DNA of 64,000 bases from Hahella sp. HN01 (lineage in GTDB: Bacteria > Pseudomonadota > Gammaproteobacteria > Pseudomonadales > Oleiphilaceae), in assembly GCF_018986435.1 (NCBI RefSeq), contig NZ_JAHMIN010000007.1:27230-91229 (forward strand). The letters run 5' to 3'. Shown one piece after another: positions 26,352 through 34,687 of this stretch (its first letter is position 1; the number at the start of each line of letters is the position of its first letter). The position numbers were made by a program, and so were the translations under genes. The notes under the pieces are model-generated. The model saw only the letters and a program-made list of their open reading frames with translations. It ran no database searches and was not told the origin of the DNA.

Positions 26352-27121
26352 CCTCTCCCATTATTGAATTTCAAAATGTAAAAAAGCAGTTCGGCGAACT
26401 GGCGTTATTTGAAAATTTTAACTTCAGTGTCGAAGAAGGCGAGATCGTGTCTATCATTGGCTCCAGCGGTTCCGGCAAGAGCACGCTGTTACGCATCCTG
26501 ATGACCCTTGAGGATATCGACGGCGGTGTGGTCAGGGTGAAAGGCGAGCCGTTATGGCATATGTCCAAAGGCGATCGGCTTGTTCCCGCTGATAAAAAAC
26601 ACCTGCGCAAGATGCGCAACCATATGGGCATGGTGTTTCAGCACTTTAATCTGTTTCCGCATATGACGGCGCGCCGTAACATCACCGAGGCCCCTATGCG
26701 AGTGAAGGGTAAATCCCGACAGGAAGCGGAACGGGAAGCAATGGATCTGCTGGCGCTGGTCGGGCTGCAAGATAAAGCGGACAGCTATCCCGCGCAGTTA
26801 TCCGGCGGACAGAAACAGCGGGTTGGCATCGCCCGCGCTTTGGCCATGCGGCCGGAAATTCTGTTGCTGGACGAAATAACGTCGGCGCTTGACCCGGAGT
26901 TAGTGGATGAAGTGTTGGACGTGATTCGCAACCTCGCCAAAGAGCACAGCTTCACCATGCTGCTGGTGACTCACGAAATGTATTTCGCCCGGGAGATAAG
27001 CGATCGCGTCTGCTTTTTCGACCAGGGCAGAATTCTCGAAGAAGGGCCGCCGGATAAAATTTTTGTGGCTCCAGAGAAAGAGCGTACGCAAGCGTTTCTG
27101 AATGCTTTTATAAGCGCCTGA
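26348..27121 (+). CDS. ehuA: Ectoine/hydroxyectoine ABC transporter, ATPase
   Basis: A 257-residue ABC ATPase with Walker A GSSGSGKST, the Q-loop GMVFQHFNLFPH, the signature LSGGQKQR, Walker B ILLLDEI and the switch His in LLVTHEM. The inserted loop after the Walker A region (HMSKGDRLVPAD) is characteristic of EhuA. It energises uptake by EhuBCD and closes the operon, which has an intrinsic terminator. The catabolic genes (doe/eut) that often follow ehu operons are not present here. Confidence 0.93.
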   Translation: MTSPIIEFQNVKKQFGELALFENFNFSVEEGEIVSIIGSSGSGKSTLLRILMTLEDIDGGVVRVKGEPLWHMSKGDRLVPADKKHLRKMRNHMGMVFQHFNLFPHMTARRNITEAPMRVKGKSRQEAEREAMDLLALVGLQDKADSYPAQLSGGQKQRVGIARALAMRPEILLLDEITSALDPELVDEVLDVIRNLAKEHSFTMLLVTHEMYFAREISDRVCFFDQGRILEEGPPDKIFVAPEKERTQAFLNAFISA

Positions 27122-27131
27122 TATCCTTCAG

Positions 27132-27158
27132 AATGCCCATCTAAACAGGCGTTTTTTT
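27132..27158 (+). terminator. Terminator of the ehu operon
   Basis: AATGCC and GGCGTT pair (one G-U) around a 10-base loop and run into seven T, 10 bases after the ehuA stop. Confidence 0.65.
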
Positions 27159-27248
27159 CTATATGTCGGCTATATGACGGGTCGCTTTTATAAATAGCGC
27201 TTTGTGTTTCTTTTGCCTGAATTCATCGGATGTAAACGAGGAGTAGGT

Positions 27249-27920
27249 ATGTCTGATACTTTGATACCGGATGTGGTCTTTAATGATAACAACAGCCAGC
27301 GCACCCCCTGCGTTCTGGTTCTGGACGGCTCCAGCTCCATGTTTGGCGAGCCGATCAGACAGCTCAACGAAGGACTGAGACTGTTGGAGCAGGCCCTGAA
27401 AGAGGACGCCAGCACAGCGATGCGCGTGCAGCTTTTGGTGATCCGCGCAGGCAACCATGATCAGGCGGAAGTGCTGACGGACTGGGTGGATGCGATGGAC
27501 TTCAACGCCCCCGAAGTGTTCGCCAACGGCACGACGCCGCTGGGCGCCGCCATGAATCTGGCGCTGGATAAAATCGAAGATCAGAAAGCCGCGTATGACG
27601 CCAACGGCATTTCCTCCACGCGTCCCTGGATTATCCTCATCAGCGACGGGGCGCCCACAGACTTCGACTGGGAGAGCGTCGCGGATCGTTGCCGCCATGC
27701 GGAGCAGAATCGTAAAGTCGTAATTTTTCCCATCGGCGTGGAAGGCGCAACCTTCGAGACGCTCAACCAGTTTTCCAACAAAGGCGCCAAGAAACTGAAG
27801 GGCCTGCAATTCCGTGAGCTGTTTGTCTGGCTGAGCCGGAGTATGGCCACTGTATCGGTGTCGTCTCCTGGCGAAAAAGTGCAGTTGCCTGCGACAGACT
27901 GGTCCGAAGTCGAAGTTTAA
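27249..27920 (+). CDS. TerY-like VWA-domain protein
   Basis: A 223-residue von Willebrand factor A protein. The MIDAS metal site is visible: DGSSS (Asp 26 to Ser 30), the central Thr in NGTTPLGAA, and SDGAPTD further on. The ATG at 27249 follows GAGGAGTAGG. It is the TerY/YegL type, cytosolic with no signal. It heads a four-gene operon with PP2C phosphatase, kinase and ankyrin genes at 6-base or overlapping spacing. This matches the TerY-phosphatase-kinase triads described in bacterial signalling. A role as adaptor that binds a partner through its MIDAS is inferred. Confidence 0.9.
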   Translation: MSDTLIPDVVFNDNNSQRTPCVLVLDGSSSMFGEPIRQLNEGLRLLEQALKEDASTAMRVQLLVIRAGNHDQAEVLTDWVDAMDFNAPEVFANGTTPLGAAMNLALDKIEDQKAAYDANGISSTRPWIILISDGAPTDFDWESVADRCRHAEQNRKVVIFPIGVEGATFETLNQFSNKGAKKLKGLQFRELFVWLSRSMATVSVSSPGEKVQLPATDWSEVEV

Positions 27921-27926
27921 TCCTCT

Positions 27927-28688
27927 ATGACAAGCAGTTATCCAGAGCCGGCCTGGAAAGTGGTCGCGGCCAGCGTTGCTGGCCCGCACCATGTCCGGGA
28001 CGGACTACCCTGTCAGGATGCGTTCAGTTGGCGCGTTATTGGTGAGCGGCTGGTTGCGGCGATAAGCGACGGCGCAGGTTCTGCGGCGCAGTCGGAGCAA
28101 GGAAGCCGCATGGTAAGCCAGTGTGTCGTGGACGCCTTCGTTGAAATCGTTGCCGCGCCGTTGCAAGAGTCCGACGTACGAAGGATTGCCGAGCAGGCCG
28201 TCGAAACTTGTCGCGCCCAACTACTGCAGGCTTATCCTGACGCCAAACTGGCGGACTTTCATGCGACGCTGGCGGCAGTTGTCATGGACGACAGCGGCGG
28301 ATTTATTCTGCAAATCGGCGATGGCATGGCGGCGGCGGTGCAGGAGCGTCAATGGGCGCCTTGTCTGCTGTGTTTGCCGGAAAACGGCGAATACGCGGAA
28401 GAAACTTTCTTTTTCACTCAGGATCGCTGGCGTGAGCATCTGCGCATAACCCCAGTGCCCTCTGAATATGATGAGCTGATACTGGTGACTGACGGCGCCT
28501 ACAGCTTTACCGCCAAACCCGCGGCTAATGGATTGGACCGCGACTTTATCGCTCCGGTCTGCGCATTTCTGGAACAGAACGAAGAAGAGCGGGGCGTTGT
28601 TGCGCTCAAGCAGATTCTCGATCACGCCAACGCCCGCCGCATTTCTGGTGACGATAAGACGCTGTTATGGGCCAGACGCAAACGCTGA
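27927..28688 (+). CDS. PP2C-type Ser/Thr phosphatase
   Basis: A 253-residue PP2C phosphatase. Metal-binding residues are recognisable: QDA near residue 31, AISDGAGS with Asp 48, QIGDGM, LVTDGAYS and the C-terminal DDKTLLW. This is the short PP2C group found with VWA and kinase genes. It probably reverses phosphorylation made by the next gene, whose start lies 22 bases inside this one. Cytosolic. Confidence 0.9.
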   Translation: MTSSYPEPAWKVVAASVAGPHHVRDGLPCQDAFSWRVIGERLVAAISDGAGSAAQSEQGSRMVSQCVVDAFVEIVAAPLQESDVRRIAEQAVETCRAQLLQAYPDAKLADFHATLAAVVMDDSGGFILQIGDGMAAAVQERQWAPCLLCLPENGEYAEETFFFTQDRWREHLRITPVPSEYDELILVTDGAYSFTAKPAANGLDRDFIAPVCAFLEQNEEERGVVALKQILDHANARRISGDDKTLLWARRKR

Positions 28689-31441
28689 TTGAGGTGGGCG
28701 GCGGAGCCGTCCGCCTGCTGGATAAACCTCTGGGGCAAGGCGCGGATGCGGCCATATACCGCGTCGAGGGACGCCCTGATCTGGTCGCCAAGATCTATCA
28801 TAAGCCAGAGCAGGACCCCGGACGCCGCGCCAAGCTTGAAGCCATGTTGGCGAATTCGCCAGAGCTGTCCCACATTGAGCACGATGGACATCGCTTTGTG
28901 CAAATCGCCTGGCCGCAGTCCATTGTGACGAATAGGCGCGGCGAGTTGAGAGGCTATCTGATGCCTTTCGTCGACCTGTCCCGAGCTGTTTCACTGGAAA
29001 TGATGCTGAACCGTAAGACACGGCAGTTCAGCAAGCTACCGGAGCACTACGGATACCGCCTTTCCGCCGCCAAGAATCTGGCAGCGCTGATCGCAGCGCT
29101 GCATCGCAAGCGCCATCATGTCATCGACATGAAGCCGGTAAACATCAATGTTTATCGGGAAACCTTCTTCACTGCATTGCTGGACTGTGACGGTTTCAGT
29201 ATTCAAGGCGCTGGCAAGCGCTTCACGGCGCACCAGTACACGCCTGACTATATCGCCCCGGAAGCCATCAAGGGACGTCAGGGGCCGGATCAGCTTGGTG
29301 AAGAGCAGGACCGTTTTGCGCTGGCCGTCATCCTGTTTCAATTGCTCAATCAAGGCGTGCATCCGTTTCAGGGAACCCCCAAAGGCGGCGCCAATTTACC
29401 TACGACTAACCACGAACGTATTGGCGCGGGTCTCTATGCTTATGGCTTAAAGGAGCACCCCCGGATTGCGCCTTCCCCCTGGAGCATTCACCAGGCTCTG
29501 GACTCACGCACGCAACAGTTGTTTGAAAACGCCTTCACTAAGCCTCCCTACGCCAGACCCTCCGCACAGGAGTGGAGTGATCATCTGCATTGGCTATTGG
29601 CGGCGGATGACTCCCCTTTGCAACCTTGTCCGAATAACAAGGAGCACTTGAGCTTCGGTAATGGGTGTCCGTTCTGTACTGTTGAACAAAAAGCCGCGAA
29701 TACTGTAAAGCGTAAAGCCAAGCGGCCCGCCAATGCGCAACCGCCCAAAGGGAGAAGGGCGCATCGCGCTACGGCGCAGACGCAACCCCAACCTCAATAT
29801 AGGCCCCAACCTCAGCCCGCGGCGCAGCCTATTGTCATGCCGCGCAAGGTTAAGTGGGGGCTAATCACGGCCTTGTCAGTGGTGGTTATCCCTCTTCTGT
29901 TATCAGCGATTTTGAATCCGGTCATTGCTTCCTGGCGATGGCCTGGCTTTACGGAGGCGGCGCTTGATATGGGCTGGCCCGTCTGTGACAGTGACCGGGA
30001 CTACAATTTGTTATCCCAGGCGCTACTCTCAGAAGAAAAGGGGCATATCCAACTGGCTTTGCAACATATCAAGGGAGCTAGTTGTTTAGGCGATGTCGCC
30101 GTCAATTACGCCTCTGGGTGGCTTGGTTCAGACGTGGATGATGACAGGCTATGGATGCTGCTGGAGAAACTGTCCTCAGCATCGCAGTCATATGAAAGAT
30201 GGATGTCATTGGATACAGCAGCCCGGCAGAACTATAGTGGCGCTTATACCTCCTACTACCACGATCCGTTGGGATATATCGAGACGGCCGTCAGGGAGCG
30301 CCTCTCAAACCTGCCTTATAGTCCTGAAATGAGGGACAGTTGGCGACAGCGCCTGAGAAGCGTAAGCGAAGACCATGGTCGGCGAGCATTAGGCGACGAC
30401 TCGCCAGGGGATGAGTTAGCGCCGACCTATGCGCACGCCAGAGCTGTTGTGAATGGGATAGAAGAATCGGTTTTAGAACCTCTGTGGAAGTGGACGGCTG
30501 AGCATGACCTTGAGGGCTTGATGGAGATATTGCCCGAGCGGGCTCTCGTTGACTTGAAGAAAGTAGAGTGGATTATCGCTGCGGTAGCGGAAAAAAACGT
30601 AGATAAGCTGGCGGACCTTCTTCAGCGTCCGGCCATCGCCTTCAATGAGGGTGACTATGCCGGTGAGGACAAGTTGGCGCGCGACCAGAGCATCGTCGCC
30701 AGCACGCTGCGAGTGTCAGACCTGTCTACGCTTCCTGAGGCGGTTAAAACGTTGTCTTTGAATTGCGCTCAGTTGTATCACGCCTTCAGTGTTCTGGGAG
30801 AGGGCAACATGAACTTTATGTCTCCCCGCAGAGTGCCTACACCCTACTACAATCCCTTGATTGCAAGGAATGCTTCATCGTCGGAAGTTCCTTTGAAAAG
30901 TGGAGGCATGGCGTATCTGGTGCGGCAACCTGAGCTGGCTTGTGCGTTGTCGGCGGTAGCCGACGGGGATAGCGGGGATGGGGTGAGTCTGAAGGCGGTG
31001 GCGGTCTTTTTGACCAGGGCTGAAACCGCAGAGCCAGGGATAAAGCAAAAAGTGCTTTGGGATATGGCGCGAAACATGCCCCGCTGGGAGAGCGATAGCG
31101 GGCTAAGGCTTTACAAATCCCGCGACAATACCGAAAGACTAGTGGCTTGGCTGGTGGAAGAGCAAACTGCCGCTGAGTGGGTGGATAGAGATGGCGAGAC
31201 ACTGGCGCATTACCTGGTGAACTGGGTGTCGCCGGAGTTGGTGCAACGCCTGCCGAGTTTGGGGGCGTCGACTTCACTGCGTAATAGTCGCAATTTAACT
31301 TTGAAAGAAGCATACCAGCGCCGTCTGTCAGCACAAGGGACAGCGTCGAACCATGAGAGAGCTGCGCTGGAGGCGCTGGGTCGCCGCAGTCCTGCCGAAA
31401 AGCTTGATGACTACTTTTTTGGAAGCGAGAGCGATTCATGA
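28667..31441 (+). CDS. Membrane-anchored Ser/Thr protein kinase with zinc-ribbon-like motif and large C-terminal domain
   Basis: A 924-residue protein. Kinase domain (about 15-310): glycine loop LGQGADAAIY, Lys 42 in VAKIYHK, catalytic loop HVIDMKPVNIN with Asp 154 and Asn 159, metal-binding Asp 175 in DCDGF and the APE motif at 197-199. Next comes a CPNNKEHLSFGNGCPFC segment (Cys 321, 334, 337; His 327) like a small zinc ribbon, then a basic and Gln/Pro-rich linker and a single membrane helix (about 397-418). The remaining 500 residues, predicted periplasmic, are helical and end with an ankyrin-like unit (DRDGETLAHYLVNWVSPELV). It overlaps the phosphatase gene by 22 bases and the ankyrin gene by four. 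The C-terminal domain is not a family I know. Confidence 0.88.
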   Translation: MGQTQTLIEVGGGAVRLLDKPLGQGADAAIYRVEGRPDLVAKIYHKPEQDPGRRAKLEAMLANSPELSHIEHDGHRFVQIAWPQSIVTNRRGELRGYLMPFVDLSRAVSLEMMLNRKTRQFSKLPEHYGYRLSAAKNLAALIAALHRKRHHVIDMKPVNINVYRETFFTALLDCDGFSIQGAGKRFTAHQYTPDYIAPEAIKGRQGPDQLGEEQDRFALAVILFQLLNQGVHPFQGTPKGGANLPTTNHERIGAGLYAYGLKEHPRIAPSPWSIHQALDSRTQQLFENAFTKPPYARPSAQEWSDHLHWLLAADDSPLQPCPNNKEHLSFGNGCPFCTVEQKAANTVKRKAKRPANAQPPKGRRAHRATAQTQPQPQYRPQPQPAAQPIVMPRKVKWGLITALSVVVIPLLLSAILNPVIASWRWPGFTEAALDMGWPVCDSDRDYNLLSQALLSEEKGHIQLALQHIKGASCLGDVAVNYASGWLGSDVDDDRLWMLLEKLSSASQSYERWMSLDTAARQNYSGAYTSYYHDPLGYIETAVRERLSNLPYSPEMRDSWRQRLRSVSEDHGRRALGDDSPGDELAPTYAHARAVVNGIEESVLEPLWKWTAEHDLEGLMEILPERALVDLKKVEWIIAAVAEKNVDKLADLLQRPAIAFNEGDYAGEDKLARDQSIVASTLRVSDLSTLPEAVKTLSLNCAQLYHAFSVLGEGNMNFMSPRRVPTPYYNPLIARNASSSEVPLKSGGMAYLVRQPELACALSAVADGDSGDGVSLKAVAVFLTRAETAEPGIKQKVLWDMARNMPRWESDSGLRLYKSRDNTERLVAWLVEEQTAAEWVDRDGETLAHYLVNWVSPELVQRLPSLGASTSLRNSRNLTLKEAYQRRLSAQGTASNHERAALEALGRRSPAEKLDDYFFGSESDS

Positions 31442-32406
31442 CGGCGTTTTCCAAGGGAAGCCTGCCCATCGCTAAAAAACCTGTCGCGTGGATACTGATC
31501 ACGGGAGTTACGATTTCCATCCTGATGCTTTCCTGCCTGGCCAAAGCAGAAACCGAGAGGTCTAAGGCGGAAGCGCTATATGCGGCGGACAAGTTGCAGT
31601 GGGACCAGGTAGTGGACACAGCATGGCCTGAGATGATGAAAAACGCCAAGCACACTCGCTATCCGGTGCAAGGTATTAATCCTGAACAATACACGGATGA
31701 AAATACGCAGGCGTACGGGGGCTTCTCCTATCTCAATTTTCTCGCCCGGGACGGCATGTATGACGCGCTTTTGGACGCGCTTCGCGCTGGCGTGAAGTTT
31801 CCCCGTAGCGATAACTATGACGCCGTGTACACCGCTGTGATTGAGTCGAAGGAGCACAAAAATCCCTTTTTCACCATGGCGTTGGTGTCCTCCATCGACC
31901 AGTGGAATATCGCCCATCGTTTGGCGGCTCGCAACAAAGTCAAAGAACTACGCGGGCTGGATAAAAAAGTACTGATGGCGCAGACGAAGTTTGGCCGCAA
32001 CGCGCTGATGCTGGCGATTCTTTACCAGAATGAAGAGGCGGTGAAGTATTTAAGCTCCTATCAGGCGCTTCTGAACCAGAAGGATGACTTTGGCTGGAGC
32101 GTTATGATGTATGCGGTTTATGTGGAAAACCCATCGATTCTGGACGTGTTGTTCAGCCTGCCAAAACCGCCAAATGTAAACCTGCAGTCTTATGCATGCG
32201 TGGACGCCCCTAAACTGCGTATCGCCATGATTGGCAGTCGTATGCTCAGGCAGGCGATGTCGGGAAGAGGAAGCCCTGCGGACTCACGGGAGCTGTTACA
32301 GCAGGATGCCATCTACAACCGACTGCTGGCGCTGTCCAGCAAGCAACGTAAAGACTCCTGTAAGTATTATTTGATGGACAGACCTTATCATAACTGGTTG
32401 TTATAA
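31438..32406 (+). CDS. Ankyrin-repeat-like exported protein
   Basis: A 322-residue protein with an N-terminal hydrophobic stretch (about 16-33) ending in AKA, so exported or membrane-anchored. Ankyrin-type units are visible in the middle: KFGRNALMLAILYQNEEAVKYL and DFGWSVMMYAVYVENPSILDVL. Weaker units lie before them (GGFSYLNFLARDGMYDALLDAL). Its ATGA start overlaps the kinase stop, so it is co-translated. The predicted location matches the periplasmic half of the kinase, and a direct contact between the two is a reasonable guess. Confidence 0.78.
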   Translation: MTAFSKGSLPIAKKPVAWILITGVTISILMLSCLAKAETERSKAEALYAADKLQWDQVVDTAWPEMMKNAKHTRYPVQGINPEQYTDENTQAYGGFSYLNFLARDGMYDALLDALRAGVKFPRSDNYDAVYTAVIESKEHKNPFFTMALVSSIDQWNIAHRLAARNKVKELRGLDKKVLMAQTKFGRNALMLAILYQNEEAVKYLSSYQALLNQKDDFGWSVMMYAVYVENPSILDVLFSLPKPPNVNLQSYACVDAPKLRIAMIGSRMLRQAMSGRGSPADSRELLQQDAIYNRLLALSSKQRKDSCKYYLMDRPYHNWLL

Positions 32407-32452
32407 CTGGTAAACAGTAAGTCCACACTTTACTCAGGACGGGTCACCCTAA

Positions 32453-32488
32453 TAAAAAAGGCCGAACATCCCGATGGATATTCGGCCT
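32453..32488 (-). terminator. Terminator of the beta-helix gene
   Basis: AGGCCGAA and TTCGGCCT form an 8-bp stem; on the minus strand the hairpin is followed by six U. It lies about 50 bases after the stop of the beta-helix gene and 50 bases after the stop of the convergent ankyrin gene. Confidence 0.75.
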
Positions 32489-32535
32489 GTCTCGAGGCTG
32501 GCAGTCAGCCGATCATTACACTCTTGTCAATAACA

Positions 32536-34365
32536 TCAGTTACAGGGAACTGCGCCGATGTCAGAACCGTCACTGGCCGCGCCGCAGACCGGGGAGTTGG
32601 GGAGCGGGGTGTAGTCACGGAAGGCTGGGCCTATGAGCATAGGGCTTCCTACAATGCTATTAATATCTTGGCCAAATGAGTTCCATGTAGACATTGTGAA
32701 GCGATTACTTCCCCACATACCTGCGATGATGGAGCTGTTGGTGGATATGAAGTTGTAGTCTCTTGAAACAGTATCAGAGGCCCATGCCCCACCATCACCT
32801 GTATTACAACAGAAATAAGTGGGTCTGGATGATCCTATGTTATCAATGATGTTATCGCGAATCTGAATGCTATTTTCGCCGCCAACTGGAGTTGTGCCGT
32901 TTGTATGTGACATGCCTCCATAGATAGTGTTGTGATGGGCGAGGATATTCCCAATTAAACCAGTATTTTGATGGCCTATACGAAGCCCTATAAATGATGC
33001 TGTTAGCTTGTTGTATAAAATATCTAGACCGTAAGAATACTCTTGGTTAGAAATGGATATGCCAACATCTTTCACATTATACGCAAGGTTGCCGCGGAAG
33101 GTGTTTTTAAAAGATCCGGCCTTGTCATGGAATGCCATCCCATCAATGTTATAAGCAATATTGTCTTCAACTAGAGAATGATGAACGTCAAACATGACAA
33201 TGGCATTGCCTGAATAATCAGCATGGATGTCGCCATTTACGCCTGAGCCCCGGTCAAATAGGTCGCGGAACTTATTGTCCTGAATAACAAATCTATAGCT
33301 GTTTGCCTTGCCGTCCCAAAAGAATATGAAGGCTGAGTTTACATTTTTATTCGCAATATCATAAAGGTGGTGCATATGATTGCGTCGGAAAATCCAGTCA
33401 GTTTCGTTACCGCTGGCGGAGAAGCACCATTTTTGGCAGTTTTTAATTTCAAGGCCGTCAATGACTCCATAATGGTCGCGAGTATCCATAATGCCACCGA
33501 AGTTAACATCCACTACTGGCGTTTCACTTGGATAGGCAATTACTTTATTTGTTTTCCCTAGGTCAAACTTAATTAGCTCACGGTAATCACCACCACGCAC
33601 ATATAAAATGTCGTCGAGGGTACCTTGGTCTATGCCATGAGATATTGTTTGCCAAGGGTTGTTAATCGTTCCATCCCCATTTTCATCAGAACCATGGGGG
33701 GATACAAAGTGAAAGCCTGCCTTGGTCACCTGGAGTGTATACTCCTGTGAAGTCATTTGCTGGAGGCTATCATATACGTCGACTTTAATTTGATAGCTTT
33801 GTCCCTCAGATGATGTAGATGGCTTCCAGGAAATTTCACCCGTTTTAGGGTGAATAGACATACCAGAAGGTGCTTGTGCCAGAGTAAAGGAGTAGGGGTA
33901 TTTCCCACCAACAACACCAAGTCGGATGTTATATTCAACGCCAGGATAAGCTTTGCTTAAAGGCCAAGAAATAACTTCCGGGGTTAGGCTGACCATTGAG
34001 TGTATATTGAGCGGCTTTCCTTGGGGTAAAGAGGTGGCGCTCAATGAGCTTGCATTTGTCCATCCATCAACGCCAGACTCATAATCAATATTCCACCAAC
34101 TCTCGCCATTTATATCAAATGGCCCCTCAACGATAATACCAGCTGAATCTACTGATTGAGTACCGATAGATGACGCGCTAGCGAGCTTGGGAGGAATGGT
34201 ATAGATACTGCTATCAGCAATATTTTTAACCGTTACGTTAACACCAAGAGAAAAGTCTTCAGCACTTGCTGAGCCTGTTGATGCAATAAGACCAAGCGGT
34301 GCAAGTAATGCAAGACTACGCGCTAGCTTGGATTGAAAGAGATGAGTAGGTTGTTTCTTTAACAT
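32536..34365 (-). CDS. Secreted beta-helix protein with SH3-like and Ig-like N-terminal domains
   Basis: A 609-residue protein with a long signal peptide (cleavage about residue 35, SASAE). Domains: an SH3b-like segment (about 42-110: VTVKNIADSSIYTIP, then SWWNIDYESGVDGW); an Ig-like putative unit (about 125-215: YPYSFTLAQAPSGMSIHPKTG, then WKPSTSSEGQSYQI, as in He_PIG); and a right-handed parallel beta-helix (about 218-600) with a repeating pattern of N, G and I/V residues. This fold is shared by polysaccharide lyases and surface proteins. The enzyme class cannot be assigned. GC content is visibly lower and codon choice more AT-rich than all neighbours, suggesting recent acquisition. Confidence 0.8.
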   Translation of the reverse strand: MLKKQPTHLFQSKLARSLALLAPLGLIASTGSASAEDFSLGVNVTVKNIADSSIYTIPPKLASASSIGTQSVDSAGIIVEGPFDINGESWWNIDYESGVDGWTNASSLSATSLPQGKPLNIHSMVSLTPEVISWPLSKAYPGVEYNIRLGVVGGKYPYSFTLAQAPSGMSIHPKTGEISWKPSTSSEGQSYQIKVDVYDSLQQMTSQEYTLQVTKAGFHFVSPHGSDENGDGTINNPWQTISHGIDQGTLDDILYVRGGDYRELIKFDLGKTNKVIAYPSETPVVDVNFGGIMDTRDHYGVIDGLEIKNCQKWCFSASGNETDWIFRRNHMHHLYDIANKNVNSAFIFFWDGKANSYRFVIQDNKFRDLFDRGSGVNGDIHADYSGNAIVMFDVHHSLVEDNIAYNIDGMAFHDKAGSFKNTFRGNLAYNVKDVGISISNQEYSYGLDILYNKLTASFIGLRIGHQNTGLIGNILAHHNTIYGGMSHTNGTTPVGGENSIQIRDNIIDNIGSSRPTYFCCNTGDGGAWASDTVSRDYNFISTNSSIIAGMWGSNRFTMSTWNSFGQDINSIVGSPMLIGPAFRDYTPLPNSPVCGAASDGSDIGAVPCN

Positions 34366-34687
34366 GACCGAATTAACTCCATGGCCGGTTGTTTAAGAGC
34401 TTTATCGTTTTATGAGCGTCACGGAAGGGGAAAATTTGTTCGGCCATCCGTGTCCGCATCGCAAATCTATACTACAAGTTATAACGACATAACTAGGGTG
34501 TGCACTAGGTAAGTTTTTGACTTCAAATGTGATAGCCGGTTTTGAGCTGTGCTGAGTGGACAAATATTCTACTATGTGTGCTCTGTTAACTCCGGGCGGA
34601 GTTTTCACGTTATCCCCTTCATCTATAGCCTTTACCCGCCAAGCTTCGTAAACTTTGCCGAAATTTGGATTCGGCTGACTTTTTCTA
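34366..34687. other. Intergenic region between beta-helix gene and sbcD
   Basis: 322 bases, AT-rich like the beta-helix gene. It holds an inverted repeat AGTTAT-N6-ATAACT (34477-34494) and a second one AACTCC-GGGC-GGAGTT (34588-34603) nearer sbcD. No gene is supported. Confidence 0.45.
34477..34494. promoter_or_regulatory. Inverted repeat, candidate operator
   Basis: AGTTAT and ATAACT, a perfect 6-6-6 inverted repeat about 110 bases upstream of the beta-helix gene start, beside a TATAGAT stretch on the minus strand that could be a -10 element. The operator role is inferred. Confidence 0.3.

Noticed and set aside
27159..27992. A 277-codon open frame antisense to the VWA gene
   Set aside because: The plus-strand VWA protein has an intact MIDAS motif and sits in an operon; the antisense frame is His-rich and Arg-rich shadow sequence.
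30837..31655. A 272-codon frame antisense to the kinase end and the ankyrin gene
   Set aside because: Very rich in Pro and Ser, no start context and no recognised domain; it spans two overlapping real genes.
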